Source: Selenomonadales bacterium UBA7018 (GTDB lineage Bacteria; Bacillota; Negativicutes; Selenomonadales; Selenomonadaceae). Taken from it: a stretch of 32,931 nucleotides of DNA. Location: positions 1 through 32,931 of the forward strand of contig DJWY01000003.1 in the NCBI GenBank assembly GCA_002448305.1, read 5' to 3'. The translations under genes and the position numbers were made by a program. The first letter of the stretch is position 1, and each line of letters begins with the position of its first letter. The notes below the pieces were generated by a model, which was given only the letters and a program-made list of their open reading frames with translations, had not been told where the DNA came from and made no database searches. Shown here piece after piece: positions 22,663-30,439 of the stretch.

Positions 22663-22977
22663 ATGCACGAACATGAACATATTTTGGAAGACGGCACAGT
22701 AATTCGCCACAGCCACACGCATACGCAGACTAAAGCAGTTTTAAATCGTATGGCGCGACTTATCGGGCACCTTGAATCGACTAAGAGAATGATTGAGGAC
22801 GGGCGCGATTGCTCCGAAGTTCTGATTCAACTTTCCGCCGTCGACGCCGCAATTAAAGCTGTCGGGCGCATAATTCTAAAAGACCATATCGAGCATTGCA
22901 TTGTTGACGCTGTTAAAACCGGCGACACCGCCGAAATTGAACGTCTCAACAAAGCCATTGAACAATTTATTCGCTGA
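22663..22977 (+). CDS. CsoR/FrmR-family metal-sensing repressor
   Basis: The 104-residue all-helical DUF156 protein has the Cu(I)-type ligand set Cys50 (GRDCSEV), His75 and Cys79 (DHIEHC), which in CsoR releases DNA on copper binding. The N-terminus is unusually His-rich (MHEHEHILEDGTVIRHSHTH), more like nickel/cobalt RcnR proteins, so copper, nickel or another thiophilic metal is possible. LNRMARLIGHLESTKRMIED is the DNA-contacting helix region. The ATG follows GGAGGATAATTA. No copper ATPase or efflux gene is nearby. Its stop overlaps the stop of the opposite-strand CapA fusion gene by 11 bp. Autoregulation through the palindrome at 22607-22619 is likely. Confidence 0.88.
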   Translation: MHEHEHILEDGTVIRHSHTHTQTKAVLNRMARLIGHLESTKRMIEDGRDCSEVLIQLSAVDAAIKAVGRIILKDHIEHCIVDAVKTGDTAEIERLNKAIEQFIR

Positions 22978-25900
22978 TACTCTTTTCAATTTCAAGGACA
23001 CGAGCCGGAATTCCTTCGCGGGCTTTGACGTAAAGGAAATAGTGCCGCTTAGAATCATATTCCTTGAAAAAGCCAAACTGCGCGGCATTTTTATCCAACC
23101 AAGCTTTGACTGCTTCTGATTCCGCATTTGGAATATCCACAGCTAAGCCGTAGCCGTGCGCAGATTGTCCAGGAATTTCGACATAAGCGGCATTGGGCTT
23201 AAGTTTCCAAACTTTACCGTTGTATTCAACCTTAATCGCGTCGGCGGGTAAAGCGTCTTTGTTGCTTACTGGCTCAAAGCGTTCTTTGAAAACTTTTATC
23301 TGAGTACCAATATTCCTGTAAGCGTTGAATCGATTGTTCAGACTCAATGAAATATTTTCCTGCGCGGCGGCGCGAACCATAGCTGACCAGGCGCGAGCGG
23401 TATCAATATAAAGATATCCGCCGCCGCCAATTTTTTTTAGCTTTTTCACGGGAATAACGCCGTTTTGTTCGGGCGCAATTCCGGCGGGCAACAGAGCTTT
23501 TATATCGGAGGTATCCGGCTTTTCAGTCGCCGAAATAATTTTGCCCTCGCCCTTCAATGCGAATGCTTTCAAATCCTCAAGCGTCTTTTCAACGGGAATC
23601 CCGATGACAAACGAAGTTGCTACGACTGCCAATGCGTCATAAATTTTTTCAGTAGGTATAGTGGCAGGCAGTTCGTAAGTCTTATTATCAATAAAAATCT
23701 TTTCGTTGCTCTTAAGAGCAGAAATTCTAATCGCCGCGTCGGAGTGCGTGCCAAAGGTGATTATGTTCAGATTTAACGACTTCGCTTTTTGCTCGAAAAT
23801 TTCGTACTGCGCCATATCGCGATTTAAGATAGCGTAACCGTTTGCGGACATTCCGTTAAAAATTCTGCTCTTAAGCCTTGCAATGTTGGCTTTATCCGTC
23901 GCAAGCGAAGTAACTATCGCAACGTGCGGCTTAATTTCGCTGGATACTGCCTCAAAAGGTCTATCGAAAGCTTCAGCAGACATTTCGATAACCGCGTAAG
24001 CGTCGTTCTGCTTGACTTGCGCGAAACTCCATTGAACTAATACGCCGTTATTTTGATTGGGCGGCGACTGCGTGACTTTATGTTTACTGCCCAATATGAA
24101 ACTGAGCATGTTGCAAGTCGTAGTTTTGCCCACCGAACCAGTTACAGCAATCACTTTTCCTTGAAAACGTTTCCGCGCCGCAACGCCAAGATTCAAAGTC
24201 GCATTAAATAGACTATCAACTTTAAGCTGTGGGAAATCGTAAGGCAAACCCTCAATAGCTTTATCTACTATTGCGCCGTCAAAATTTTCTACGTTCGCAA
24301 GAAGTTGTTCGTAATAGTCTTGAGAATTCGCGGTAGTCGCTACAAATAACGTCGGGCGCGGCAGAAAATATTTGCCTTTGTCGTCGCTTTTACTCAAGGA
24401 ATTTACATACCAATCTTTATGCGGCGGCACAATCCATTCCCCGCCAGTGACCTTAGCAATTTGTTCAGCCGTCCAACATTTGCCCGGCTCCGATTGATAA
24501 ATCACGTCGTCAAAATCCGTTTTACACAAGGGCAAGTTCGCAATTTGCATTTTGATTAAATTCGAGGCTTTGAACTCACCTATAGTTTCTCTGCCGTAGA
24601 AAACTTTTATTTCTACCTGCAAATCAACATTGGTTAATACGGGCGGCGAAGGCAAACCAAATCTTTCGCGATAAATAACGCCAGGTTTCCAACGATTAGT
24701 CGGCCACATATAGTCTAAAAATTCGTGCGTCATGCTTATGCTGTAGGGCGTCATAACGCATTCGAGCACGGGCACGCCTCTTATCGACAAAAAATAATTT
24801 TTATCAGTGGGCGCGTCAATCGTCCAGTAAGTTTCGACGTAAAGCATTTTCGATTCCGTCTTAACGCGACATTCGGGCGGGATGTAATAGCCAACCAATT
24901 TCAATTCGCCAAAAGTTTTCGGAGAAATAATCGCTTCGTCCGGAACTTTATCGACAGTCCATTCAGGACGCGGCGCGGCAAGGGGCGCGATTAACTGCTT
25001 TTCAGCTACAATTTCTAAAGCGGCACTAATGGGCTTATCTTGACGAGGCGACGGATTCAAAGTTATTTCGGCTACATCTCCCGCGATAGTCGGAGAGGTT
25101 TTGAATTCTTTGCACGCGGCGATAAATTCGTTTAAAATTTTAGGCGCATTATCTTTAGCGCGTAAGGTTTGGCAGTAGAGAATATCAAGCGGAATAAATT
25201 TAACCTTCTCGACGCCGTCAGTGGAAATTTCCAAAACGAAACCGCCGCCACTCCGCCTGCCCCAGTCAAAGAGCAAATCGCCCGCATCATAAATTATTGG
25301 ACGAGATTTATAATTTTCCACGCCGTGAACTAAATGAGAATTGCAACCCAGAACGGCATCTGCTCCCAAATCAATTAGCAAATGCCCAAGAGCCTGCATA
25401 TTTTTGGAAGGCTTTTTGTAAATATTCAAGCCCCAATGCGGCGCGATAATTACAACGTCGGCTTTTTCGTGAGCCGTGCGAATTCTTTCCGAAAAAACTT
25501 TTTGCCAAAGTTCTGGCTTATCGGCGGGCAAATAAGCTGTGCCGGGACTATCAGCGGTTGCAGCTGAAACTCGCTTAGTTGAATCAACGGAGAAAATAGC
25601 AAGGGTTACGTCGCCGACTTTTTTATAAACGGGCGCGAAAGCTTCCTCGAAATTTTTTCCGGAGCCAGTATGCAAAATGCCTGCGCGGTCGAGAATTTCT
25701 CTTTGTTCGAGCAGAGCTTCTGCGCCGTAATCGCCCGTGTGGTCATTCGCAGTAAGGACAATATCAATGTTGTTATTCACAAGGATATTAGTTTTTTCTG
25801 GACGGGCGCGGAAATAAAAAGTATCAAAAGTATTACGCTGTTCGCCCTTAGTGGCAATCACCGACTCCAAATCCACGAGTCTAATGTCAGCAGACGCCAT

Positions 25901-26011
25901 TTCATTAATACCGGCTAAAGGATTTACATTTTGGGGCAAAAAGTTTATTGTCCTGCCGATATTGACGACGCCGCCATAAAAAAGAGCAATCGTTTTCTTT
26001 GGTTCCGACAA
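22967..26011 (-). CDS. CapA-like / Mur-ligase-like / VanY-like fusion protein
   Basis: The 1014-residue protein has three recognisable parts. Residues about 5-320 are a CapA (PgsA) metallophosphatase-like domain: LTANDHTGDYG, APHWG and CNSHLVHGVE. Residues about 505-850 resemble MurF/CapB ligases: N-terminal MurF-like segment, P-loop AVTGSVGKTTTCNML, then the ATPase core without the usual C-terminal Mur domain. Residues about 865-1014 are a VanY-type D-Ala-D-Ala carboxypeptidase domain with SAHGYGLAVDI and a second His in KRHYFLY. A beta-rich segment (about 375-500) joins the first two. No signal peptide or membrane helix is visible. I take the TTG at 26011, 8 nt after GGAGG; the ATG at 26026 lies within that site. 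A role in cell-wall or poly-glutamate-like amide chemistry is inferred. Confidence 0.75.
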   Translation of the reverse strand: MSEPKKTIALFYGGVVNIGRTINFLPQNVNPLAGINEMASADIRLVDLESVIATKGEQRNTFDTFYFRARPEKTNILVNNNIDIVLTANDHTGDYGAEALLEQREILDRAGILHTGSGKNFEEAFAPVYKKVGDVTLAIFSVDSTKRVSAATADSPGTAYLPADKPELWQKVFSERIRTAHEKADVVIIAPHWGLNIYKKPSKNMQALGHLLIDLGADAVLGCNSHLVHGVENYKSRPIIYDAGDLLFDWGRRSGGGFVLEISTDGVEKVKFIPLDILYCQTLRAKDNAPKILNEFIAACKEFKTSPTIAGDVAEITLNPSPRQDKPISAALEIVAEKQLIAPLAAPRPEWTVDKVPDEAIISPKTFGELKLVGYYIPPECRVKTESKMLYVETYWTIDAPTDKNYFLSIRGVPVLECVMTPYSISMTHEFLDYMWPTNRWKPGVIYRERFGLPSPPVLTNVDLQVEIKVFYGRETIGEFKASNLIKMQIANLPLCKTDFDDVIYQSEPGKCWTAEQIAKVTGGEWIVPPHKDWYVNSLSKSDDKGKYFLPRPTLFVATTANSQDYYEQLLANVENFDGAIVDKAIEGLPYDFPQLKVDSLFNATLNLGVAARKRFQGKVIAVTGSVGKTTTCNMLSFILGSKHKVTQSPPNQNNGVLVQWSFAQVKQNDAYAVIEMSAEAFDRPFEAVSSEIKPHVAIVTSLATDKANIARLKSRIFNGMSANGYAILNRDMAQYEIFEQKAKSLNLNIITFGTHSDAAIRISALKSNEKIFIDNKTYELPATIPTEKIYDALAVVATSFVIGIPVEKTLEDLKAFALKGEGKIISATEKPDTSDIKALLPAGIAPEQNGVIPVKKLKKIGGGGYLYIDTARAWSAMVRAAAQENISLSLNNRFNAYRNIGTQIKVFKERFEPVSNKDALPADAIKVEYNGKVWKLKPNAAYVEIPGQSAHGYGLAVDIPNAESEAVKAWLDKNAAQFGFFKEYDSKRHYFLYVKAREGIPARVLEIEKSISE

Positions 26012-26064
26012 ATTATACACCTCCATAAACGAAAATAACCGCCAAACGCGGAAATATTTCTAAT

Positions 26065-26140
26065 TGGTGGAGACGAGGGGGATCGAACCCCTGACCTCTT
26101 GACTGCCAGTCAAACGCTCTCCCAGCTGAGCTACGCCCCC
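26065..26140 (-). tRNA. tRNA-Ala (anticodon GGC)
   Basis: A 76-nt cloverleaf is complete: acceptor GGGGGCG/CGTCTCC, D-arm GCTC-GAGC, anticodon arm TTTGA-CTGGCAG-TCAAG, T-arm AGGGG-TTCGATC-CCCCT, and an encoded ACCA end. The anticodon GGC reads GCC (Ala), and the G3-U70 pair, the alanine identity element, is present. Confidence 0.96.
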
Positions 26141-26152
26141 GTGACGCGGCTT

Positions 26153-26181
26153 ATATTAAATCATTTGCCGCTTATTGTCAA
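26153..26181 (-). promoter_or_regulatory. Promoter of tRNA-Ala
   Basis: Minus-strand TTGACA (26176-26181), a 17-nt spacer and TAATAT (26153-26158), 12 nt before the tRNA. The -35 is a perfect match. Confidence 0.85.
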
Positions 26182-26183
26182 GC

Positions 26184-26210
26184 AAAAAACCGCCCGACTT
26201 TTTCGAGCGG
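26184..26210 (-). terminator. Intrinsic terminator of the DUF362 gene
   Basis: Minus-strand CCGCTCGA pairs with TCGGGCGG (one wobble) around AAAAG, followed by six T. It ends the transcript just before the tRNA promoter. Confidence 0.85.
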
Positions 26211-26236
26211 CTTTAAAATTTCTTATCGGTAGTGAT

Positions 26237-27175
26237 TTATTCTACTTCGATGAGTTCGTATTGAGGATTGCCCATTTTCTTTTCAGCCATAGCCGAAAGT
26301 TGACGCAAGCCAACGCGAGTTTCAATGCGCTCCTTTAAATCCTTTGAATCGGGCGCGGCATAAACTAAATCGCAACAAGCTTGGTCGACAGCGAGAATAT
26401 CTGTCGAAACAGCAATTCCAATGTCTTCCATAGTTGGTTCATCAGCTTCGACGCCCGCGCAGTCGCAGTCGACACTCATACGGCGCATAACATTTATAAA
26501 GATAATGTGCTTGCCGAAATAATCGCAAGTTGCCTTCGCGCTGTCCGCCATAAGCTCCATGAAATATTCTTTGGTCGGCCACTGCATAAAATCTTCGGGA
26601 ACGTTGTTGGGGTCGACGCCGTGAACTTGTGCTTTGCCCAAATGCCCGCTTGCGTTGCCAATGCCAATATTTTTCATTGAGCCGCCAAAACCGCCCATGT
26701 AGTGCCCTTTGTAATGCGTCAAGACAATCATTGAATCGTAATTTGTAATGTGTGCGCCCATTGCGACTTCCTTGAGGTGAAAGCCATTGCGCACGGGCAA
26801 ATTAACAATTTCGTCATTTTCGTCCATAATATCGACGGGGCAGAACGTCCAGCCATTAACTTTAAGCGTTTCGCGATGTTTTTCGGTTGTATCGCGGTCG
26901 CCTTCGTAAAGCGTATTGCATTCGACGATTGCCGAGTTGGGAACTTGCGCTTGGAAAGCTTTTGCCATATCGCGCGGAATAATGTTCGGTCCGTGTTTTT
27001 CGCCGGTGTGGAGTTTAATAGCGACTTTGCCGAAAATGTTTTCGTTAATCATCTTGTAAAGCTTGATAAGGTGTTCGGCGTCAATTTTCTTTGTGAAATA
27101 AACTTTAGCCGCCGAGCCTTGATAATTCGTTCCGGTAACATTTTTACTGCCGATGACGGGTGCTTGAATAGCCAT
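26237..27175 (-). CDS. DUF362 domain protein
   Basis: The 312-residue protein matches the DUF362 family seen in anaerobes (AIKLHTGEKHGPNIIPRDM, LTHYKGHYMGGFGGSMKNIG, ASGHLGKAQVHG). It has several cysteines, including VDCDCAG near residue 230 and QACCDL near 265, which could bind metal or iron-sulfur. It lacks the CxxCxxC ferredoxin part that many relatives carry. Function is unknown; a redox role is a reasonable guess. The ATG at 27175 follows AAAAGGAGG. A TTGACT-18-TATTAT promoter lies about 50-70 nt upstream, so it is probably transcribed apart from the znuA-like gene, and it ends in its own terminator before the tRNA gene. Confidence 0.8.
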   Translation of the reverse strand: MAIQAPVIGSKNVTGTNYQGSAAKVYFTKKIDAEHLIKLYKMINENIFGKVAIKLHTGEKHGPNIIPRDMAKAFQAQVPNSAIVECNTLYEGDRDTTEKHRETLKVNGWTFCPVDIMDENDEIVNLPVRNGFHLKEVAMGAHITNYDSMIVLTHYKGHYMGGFGGSMKNIGIGNASGHLGKAQVHGVDPNNVPEDFMQWPTKEYFMELMADSAKATCDYFGKHIIFINVMRRMSVDCDCAGVEADEPTMEDIGIAVSTDILAVDQACCDLVYAAPDSKDLKERIETRVGLRQLSAMAEKKMGNPQYELIEVE

Positions 27176-27190
27176 AAAATTTTTCCTCCT

Positions 27191-27220
27191 TTTATCCCTG
27201 CGCAGGGGATTTTTTTTATA
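27191..27220. other. Hairpin in the leader of the DUF362 gene
   Basis: CCCTGCGCAGGG is a palindrome just before the ribosome site of the DUF362 gene (minus strand). On the plus strand it is followed by eight T, so it looks like a terminator for plus-strand transcription, although no plus-strand gene ends here. Confidence 0.5.
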
Positions 27221-27255
27221 ATAATCGTTCGAGTTTACTTAAGTCAAGAAAATTT

Positions 27256-28143
27256 TTATTGCAAGGCTTTAGTCAGCGTTATGAGATTATTTAACATGCG
27301 GTCGACGTAGTCCATCAAATTTTCGGGCTTAGCTTCGCCGGTGACAATCGGGTCGAGTTCAAAAATTTGTGCGCCGGTTTCGCGGGCGATAGTTTCTGCC
27401 GCCTTAGGTGAATATTGCGGTTCAGTGAAAATCACTTTAACGGGTAGCGAATTTATTTTTTCAATCGTCTCGGCAAGTTCTTGCGGAGTTGGCTCGGTGC
27501 CGGGTTCGCGTTCTATGACGGCGACAATGTTCAGATTAAATTCCGCCGCGAAGTACGGGAACGCCTCGTGGAATGTCACAATGTCTTTATTGGGCAACAT
27601 AGTCAGCGAAAGGTGCATTTCGTCACGAAGCGTCGTCAGCTCGTCGACGTATTCAAGCGCGTGCATTCTGTATTTATCTGCGCGGTCGGGGTCGAGTTCG
27701 CTGAGTTGCCTAAGAATATTTTTCACCTGTTGAATTGAATAAGTTAAGCTCGTCCAGACATGCGGATTGGGCACGCCGTCTTCCATAATCGGAACAATTT
27801 CGGGCGAGTCGCTCGCGTCAATGATTTTCAAATTTGGGTGCGTCTCAATAACTTTGTCGAGAAAACTTTCCATGCCCAAGCCGTTCACGATTAAAATATC
27901 AGCTGTCTCCAAAACTTTCATATCTTCGGGTGTGAGTTGGTAATCGTGAAGGCAACCTGTCTGCGGCGGCGTTAAGTTCACGACTTCAACGTCACTAACC
28001 CCGCGAGTAATATTTATCGCGTCAAGGTACATTGGATAAAACGACGTAACGATTGTCAACTTGCCGTCGTCCTTTTTCTCGGAGCCGCAACCGCAAAGCG
28101 CAAACGTCAAAATAATCAGCGCAAAACTTAAAATCTTTTTCAT
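27256..28143 (-). CDS. Metal ABC transporter substrate-binding lipoprotein, ZnuA-like
   Basis: The 295-residue protein begins with a lipoprotein signal ending in lipobox LCGC (Cys18), so it is anchored outside the membrane. It belongs to the cluster A-I zinc/manganese binding proteins: His65 in CLHDYQLTP, His127 in NPHVW and His191 in TFHEAFPYFA are the expected ligands, with an acidic residue near the C-terminus. The usual His-rich loop of zinc-specific ZnuA is missing. No permease or ATPase gene follows, unlike most such loci. The ATG lies 3 nt after the aminotransferase stop, with the ribosome site AAAGGA in its last codons. Confidence 0.88.
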   Translation of the reverse strand: MKKILSFALIILTFALCGCGSEKKDDGKLTIVTSFYPMYLDAINITRGVSDVEVVNLTPPQTGCLHDYQLTPEDMKVLETADILIVNGLGMESFLDKVIETHPNLKIIDASDSPEIVPIMEDGVPNPHVWTSLTYSIQQVKNILRQLSELDPDRADKYRMHALEYVDELTTLRDEMHLSLTMLPNKDIVTFHEAFPYFAAEFNLNIVAVIEREPGTEPTPQELAETIEKINSLPVKVIFTEPQYSPKAAETIARETGAQIFELDPIVTGEAKPENLMDYVDRMLNNLITLTKALQ

Positions 28144-28146
28144 AAC

Positions 28147-29319
28147 TTATCCTTTGTATTCAGCCGCCAATTTCTTGAAGAGCGGCAAGGAACGTTCAAT
28201 CGTCTCCGTTTTTATGCAATAAGCTGCACGGAAATAACCTGGTGCGCCAAAGTCCGCGCCTGGCACCAAAAGCAAATCGTATTTCTTTGCCCGCTCGCAA
28301 AAAGCGTAATCATCCGCCTCAAGTGCTTTTGGGAAAAGATAAAACGCGCCTTGCGGCTTGACGCACTCAAAGCCCGCATCAATCAATCCGTCATATAAAA
28401 GCTTGCCGTTTTTCTCGTAGGGCGTAATGTCAACCGATTTTCCCGCGCACTTAGCAACAACTAATTGCCATAAGCTCGGCGCGTTGACGTGAGTTAAAAC
28501 CCTTGCCGCGCCCGCTATTGCCCCAAAAACTTTGTCGAAGTCCGCAACTTCATCAGGCACGACTATATAGCCAATGCGCTCGCCGGGCAACGAAAAAATT
28601 TTGCTGTAGGAATAGCAGACAAGCGCATTATTATAAAAATCTGTCACCCAAGGCACGTCGACGCCGTAAGCCAATTCGCGGTAAGGTTCGTCGCAAATCA
28701 GGAAAATTTCTTGTCCGGATTGTTTTAAAATTTCGGTGAGTTTTTTAATCGTTTCCCTTGAATAAACCGCGCCGCTAGGATTGTTCGGAGAATTTATAAT
28801 AACCGCTTTGGTTTTGTCGTTCAAAAGCTTAGCGAAGTCGTCGAAGTCAATTTGCCAATCTTGCGGACGCGGCTTAACAACTTTCAGCGTTGCGCCGACC
28901 GACTCGACGAAAACTTTGTATTCGGGGAAATAGGGCGCAAAAGTTATGAACTCGTCGCCAGGCTCGGCAAGGGCTTTGAAACAAATTGTGATAGCCGCCG
29001 CCGCGCCGCTCGTCACGAAAATATTTTTCCCTGCGAAGCTAGTACCAAATCGTTTGTTGATACTCTGCGCTAAAGTTTCACGGACATTTGGATTGCCCGG
29101 CGCGACCGTGTAGCCGTGAACCGCTGAAGGTTCATAATTCTGCAGAATATCAATCGCGGCGTCGCGAACAAAATTTGGCGTCGGGACATTGGGATTGCCT
29201 AAGCTGAAGTCGAAAATATTTTCTTCGCCGACTTGTGCCGCCCGCTTGCGACCAAATTCAAATATCGTGCGTATCGTTGATTTCTTCGTGCCCAATTCAT
29301 ACATTTTGGCTGATACCAA
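28147..29319 (-). CDS. PLP-dependent class I aminotransferase
   Basis: The 390-residue enzyme is a fold-type I aminotransferase of the aspartate/aromatic or alanine group: SLGNPNVPTP near 40, VTSGAAAAI, INSPNNPSGAVYS with Asn180, ICDEPYRELAYG with Asp210 and Tyr213, and the PLP lysine Lys240 in SYSKIFSLPGERIGY. Arg in GYFRAAYC binds the substrate carboxylate. The amino acid substrate is not decided by sequence. The start is a TTG at 29319, 9 nt after AAGGAG, which spans the stop of the glycosyltransferase; an ATG 15 nt downstream is the alternative. It is third in a coupled run lonC, glycosyltransferase, aminotransferase, znuA-like. Confidence 0.9.
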   Translation of the reverse strand: MVSAKMYELGTKKSTIRTIFEFGRKRAAQVGEENIFDFSLGNPNVPTPNFVRDAAIDILQNYEPSAVHGYTVAPGNPNVRETLAQSINKRFGTSFAGKNIFVTSGAAAAITICFKALAEPGDEFITFAPYFPEYKVFVESVGATLKVVKPRPQDWQIDFDDFAKLLNDKTKAVIINSPNNPSGAVYSRETIKKLTEILKQSGQEIFLICDEPYRELAYGVDVPWVTDFYNNALVCYSYSKIFSLPGERIGYIVVPDEVADFDKVFGAIAGAARVLTHVNAPSLWQLVVAKCAGKSVDITPYEKNGKLLYDGLIDAGFECVKPQGAFYLFPKALEADDYAFCERAKKYDLLLVPGADFGAPGYFRAAYCIKTETIERSLPLFKKLAAEYKG

Positions 29320-29325
29320 TTTAAA

Positions 29326-30435
29326 TCACTCCTTAGCTTTTAATCGTGCAAGCTCGCTTTCCAACGCGGCAATATGTTGTTGAGCTTGAGAAAATCTGAG
29401 CCGATAAGTAGCTCCCATATTAAAAGTATACGCCGCCAAAGCAAGGTTATCGTCTGCGGATAATTCTTCCATTAAAATTTTATCGAACTTATAAGCCTCA
29501 ATTTGATTGTACATATGGAAAAGATAGCCTACAAGAAGTTCGCTCCAACATATTTCAAAGATGATATATTTTATGTAAGAATTCCCGCGAAATGGTTCCC
29601 GCTCATTTAAAAATTTATCAAGGTATCTGAACGCCGCCGCAAATGCTTTGACATATTTACGGAAAAATTTTTCGTCGTGCTTATTTGAATTATAGGAAAC
29701 AGAGCCTTCACGCATCTGATAATAATTAATCACGTTCGGCACCAGAACAAATTTTTCAGCCGTACAAAGCAAGCAGATTGTGAAAACCATATCATCAACA
29801 ATAGTATCCGAAAAGTAAAATTCGTTTTTAAGAATTAAATCGCGACGAATTAACTTTGACCAAACATTCCACACAAAATATCTCTTAGCGCAAAGGTGCA
29901 AACGCTCCAAAATATTATCAGTCAGCAAAGTCGGTCTGTCCACAAACGAACCTGGACGCCAAATAAGCGGTTGAAGTTTTTTCCTAAATTCGGCGTCATT
30001 CCAAAATTGTTCGGAAATTTGATAATATTTTTCGCAAGCGACAACGTCAGCGTCAAAATTTTTTGCAACGGAATAAAGTTCTTCTAGTGCTGTCGACGTG
30101 ATTGCGTCGTCATTGTCGATTATAAGCAAGTAATCTCCGCGTGATAAATATATTCCCTTATTTCTAGGCATTGCTCCACTACCAGAATTTTTTAACATTC
30201 GCTCAAGTCTAAGTCGCCCGCCGAAGTTTTCAGCATAACTTTTAACAACTGCCGCGCTGTTATCGGTGGAGCAGTCGTCAACAACGATAACTTCAAAGTT
30301 TTGGAAGGTCTGCGCCAAAATGCTGTCAAGGCATTCGCCGATATATTTTTCTGCGTTATACATTGGAATAATCACAGAGATAGCAGGATATATAAATCGC
30401 TGGGGGGGGCTTAGCGAATTAAAAACTTTTTCCAT
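29326..30435 (-). CDS. Family 2 glycosyltransferase with a C8 tract
   Basis: The 369-residue protein has the GT-A fold of family 2: ISVIIPMYNAEKYIGECLDS near residues 19-38, VVDDCSTDNS, and IDNDDAIT as the DXD-type site near 107. The rest (130-369) is helical with many aromatics, and no membrane helix is clear. It probably adds a sugar to a surface polysaccharide or glycoprotein. Codons 9-12 (Ser-Pro-Pro-Gln) are encoded by a run of eight C (30402-30409 read as G on the plus strand), a possible slipped-strand switch. The ATG follows AAGGAG, which lies in the last codons of lonC, so translation is coupled. Confidence 0.85.
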   Translation of the reverse strand: MEKVFNSLSPPQRFIYPAISVIIPMYNAEKYIGECLDSILAQTFQNFEVIVVDDCSTDNSAAVVKSYAENFGGRLRLERMLKNSGSGAMPRNKGIYLSRGDYLLIIDNDDAITSTALEELYSVAKNFDADVVACEKYYQISEQFWNDAEFRKKLQPLIWRPGSFVDRPTLLTDNILERLHLCAKRYFVWNVWSKLIRRDLILKNEFYFSDTIVDDMVFTICLLCTAEKFVLVPNVINYYQMREGSVSYNSNKHDEKFFRKYVKAFAAAFRYLDKFLNEREPFRGNSYIKYIIFEICWSELLVGYLFHMYNQIEAYKFDKILMEELSADDNLALAAYTFNMGATYRLRFSQAQQHIAALESELARLKAKE

Positions 30436-30439
30436 TAGA

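Noticed and set aside
26012..26025. TATAAT just before the CapA fusion start as a promoter
   Set aside because: It lies between ribosome site and start codon, too close to serve as its -10, and has no matching -35.
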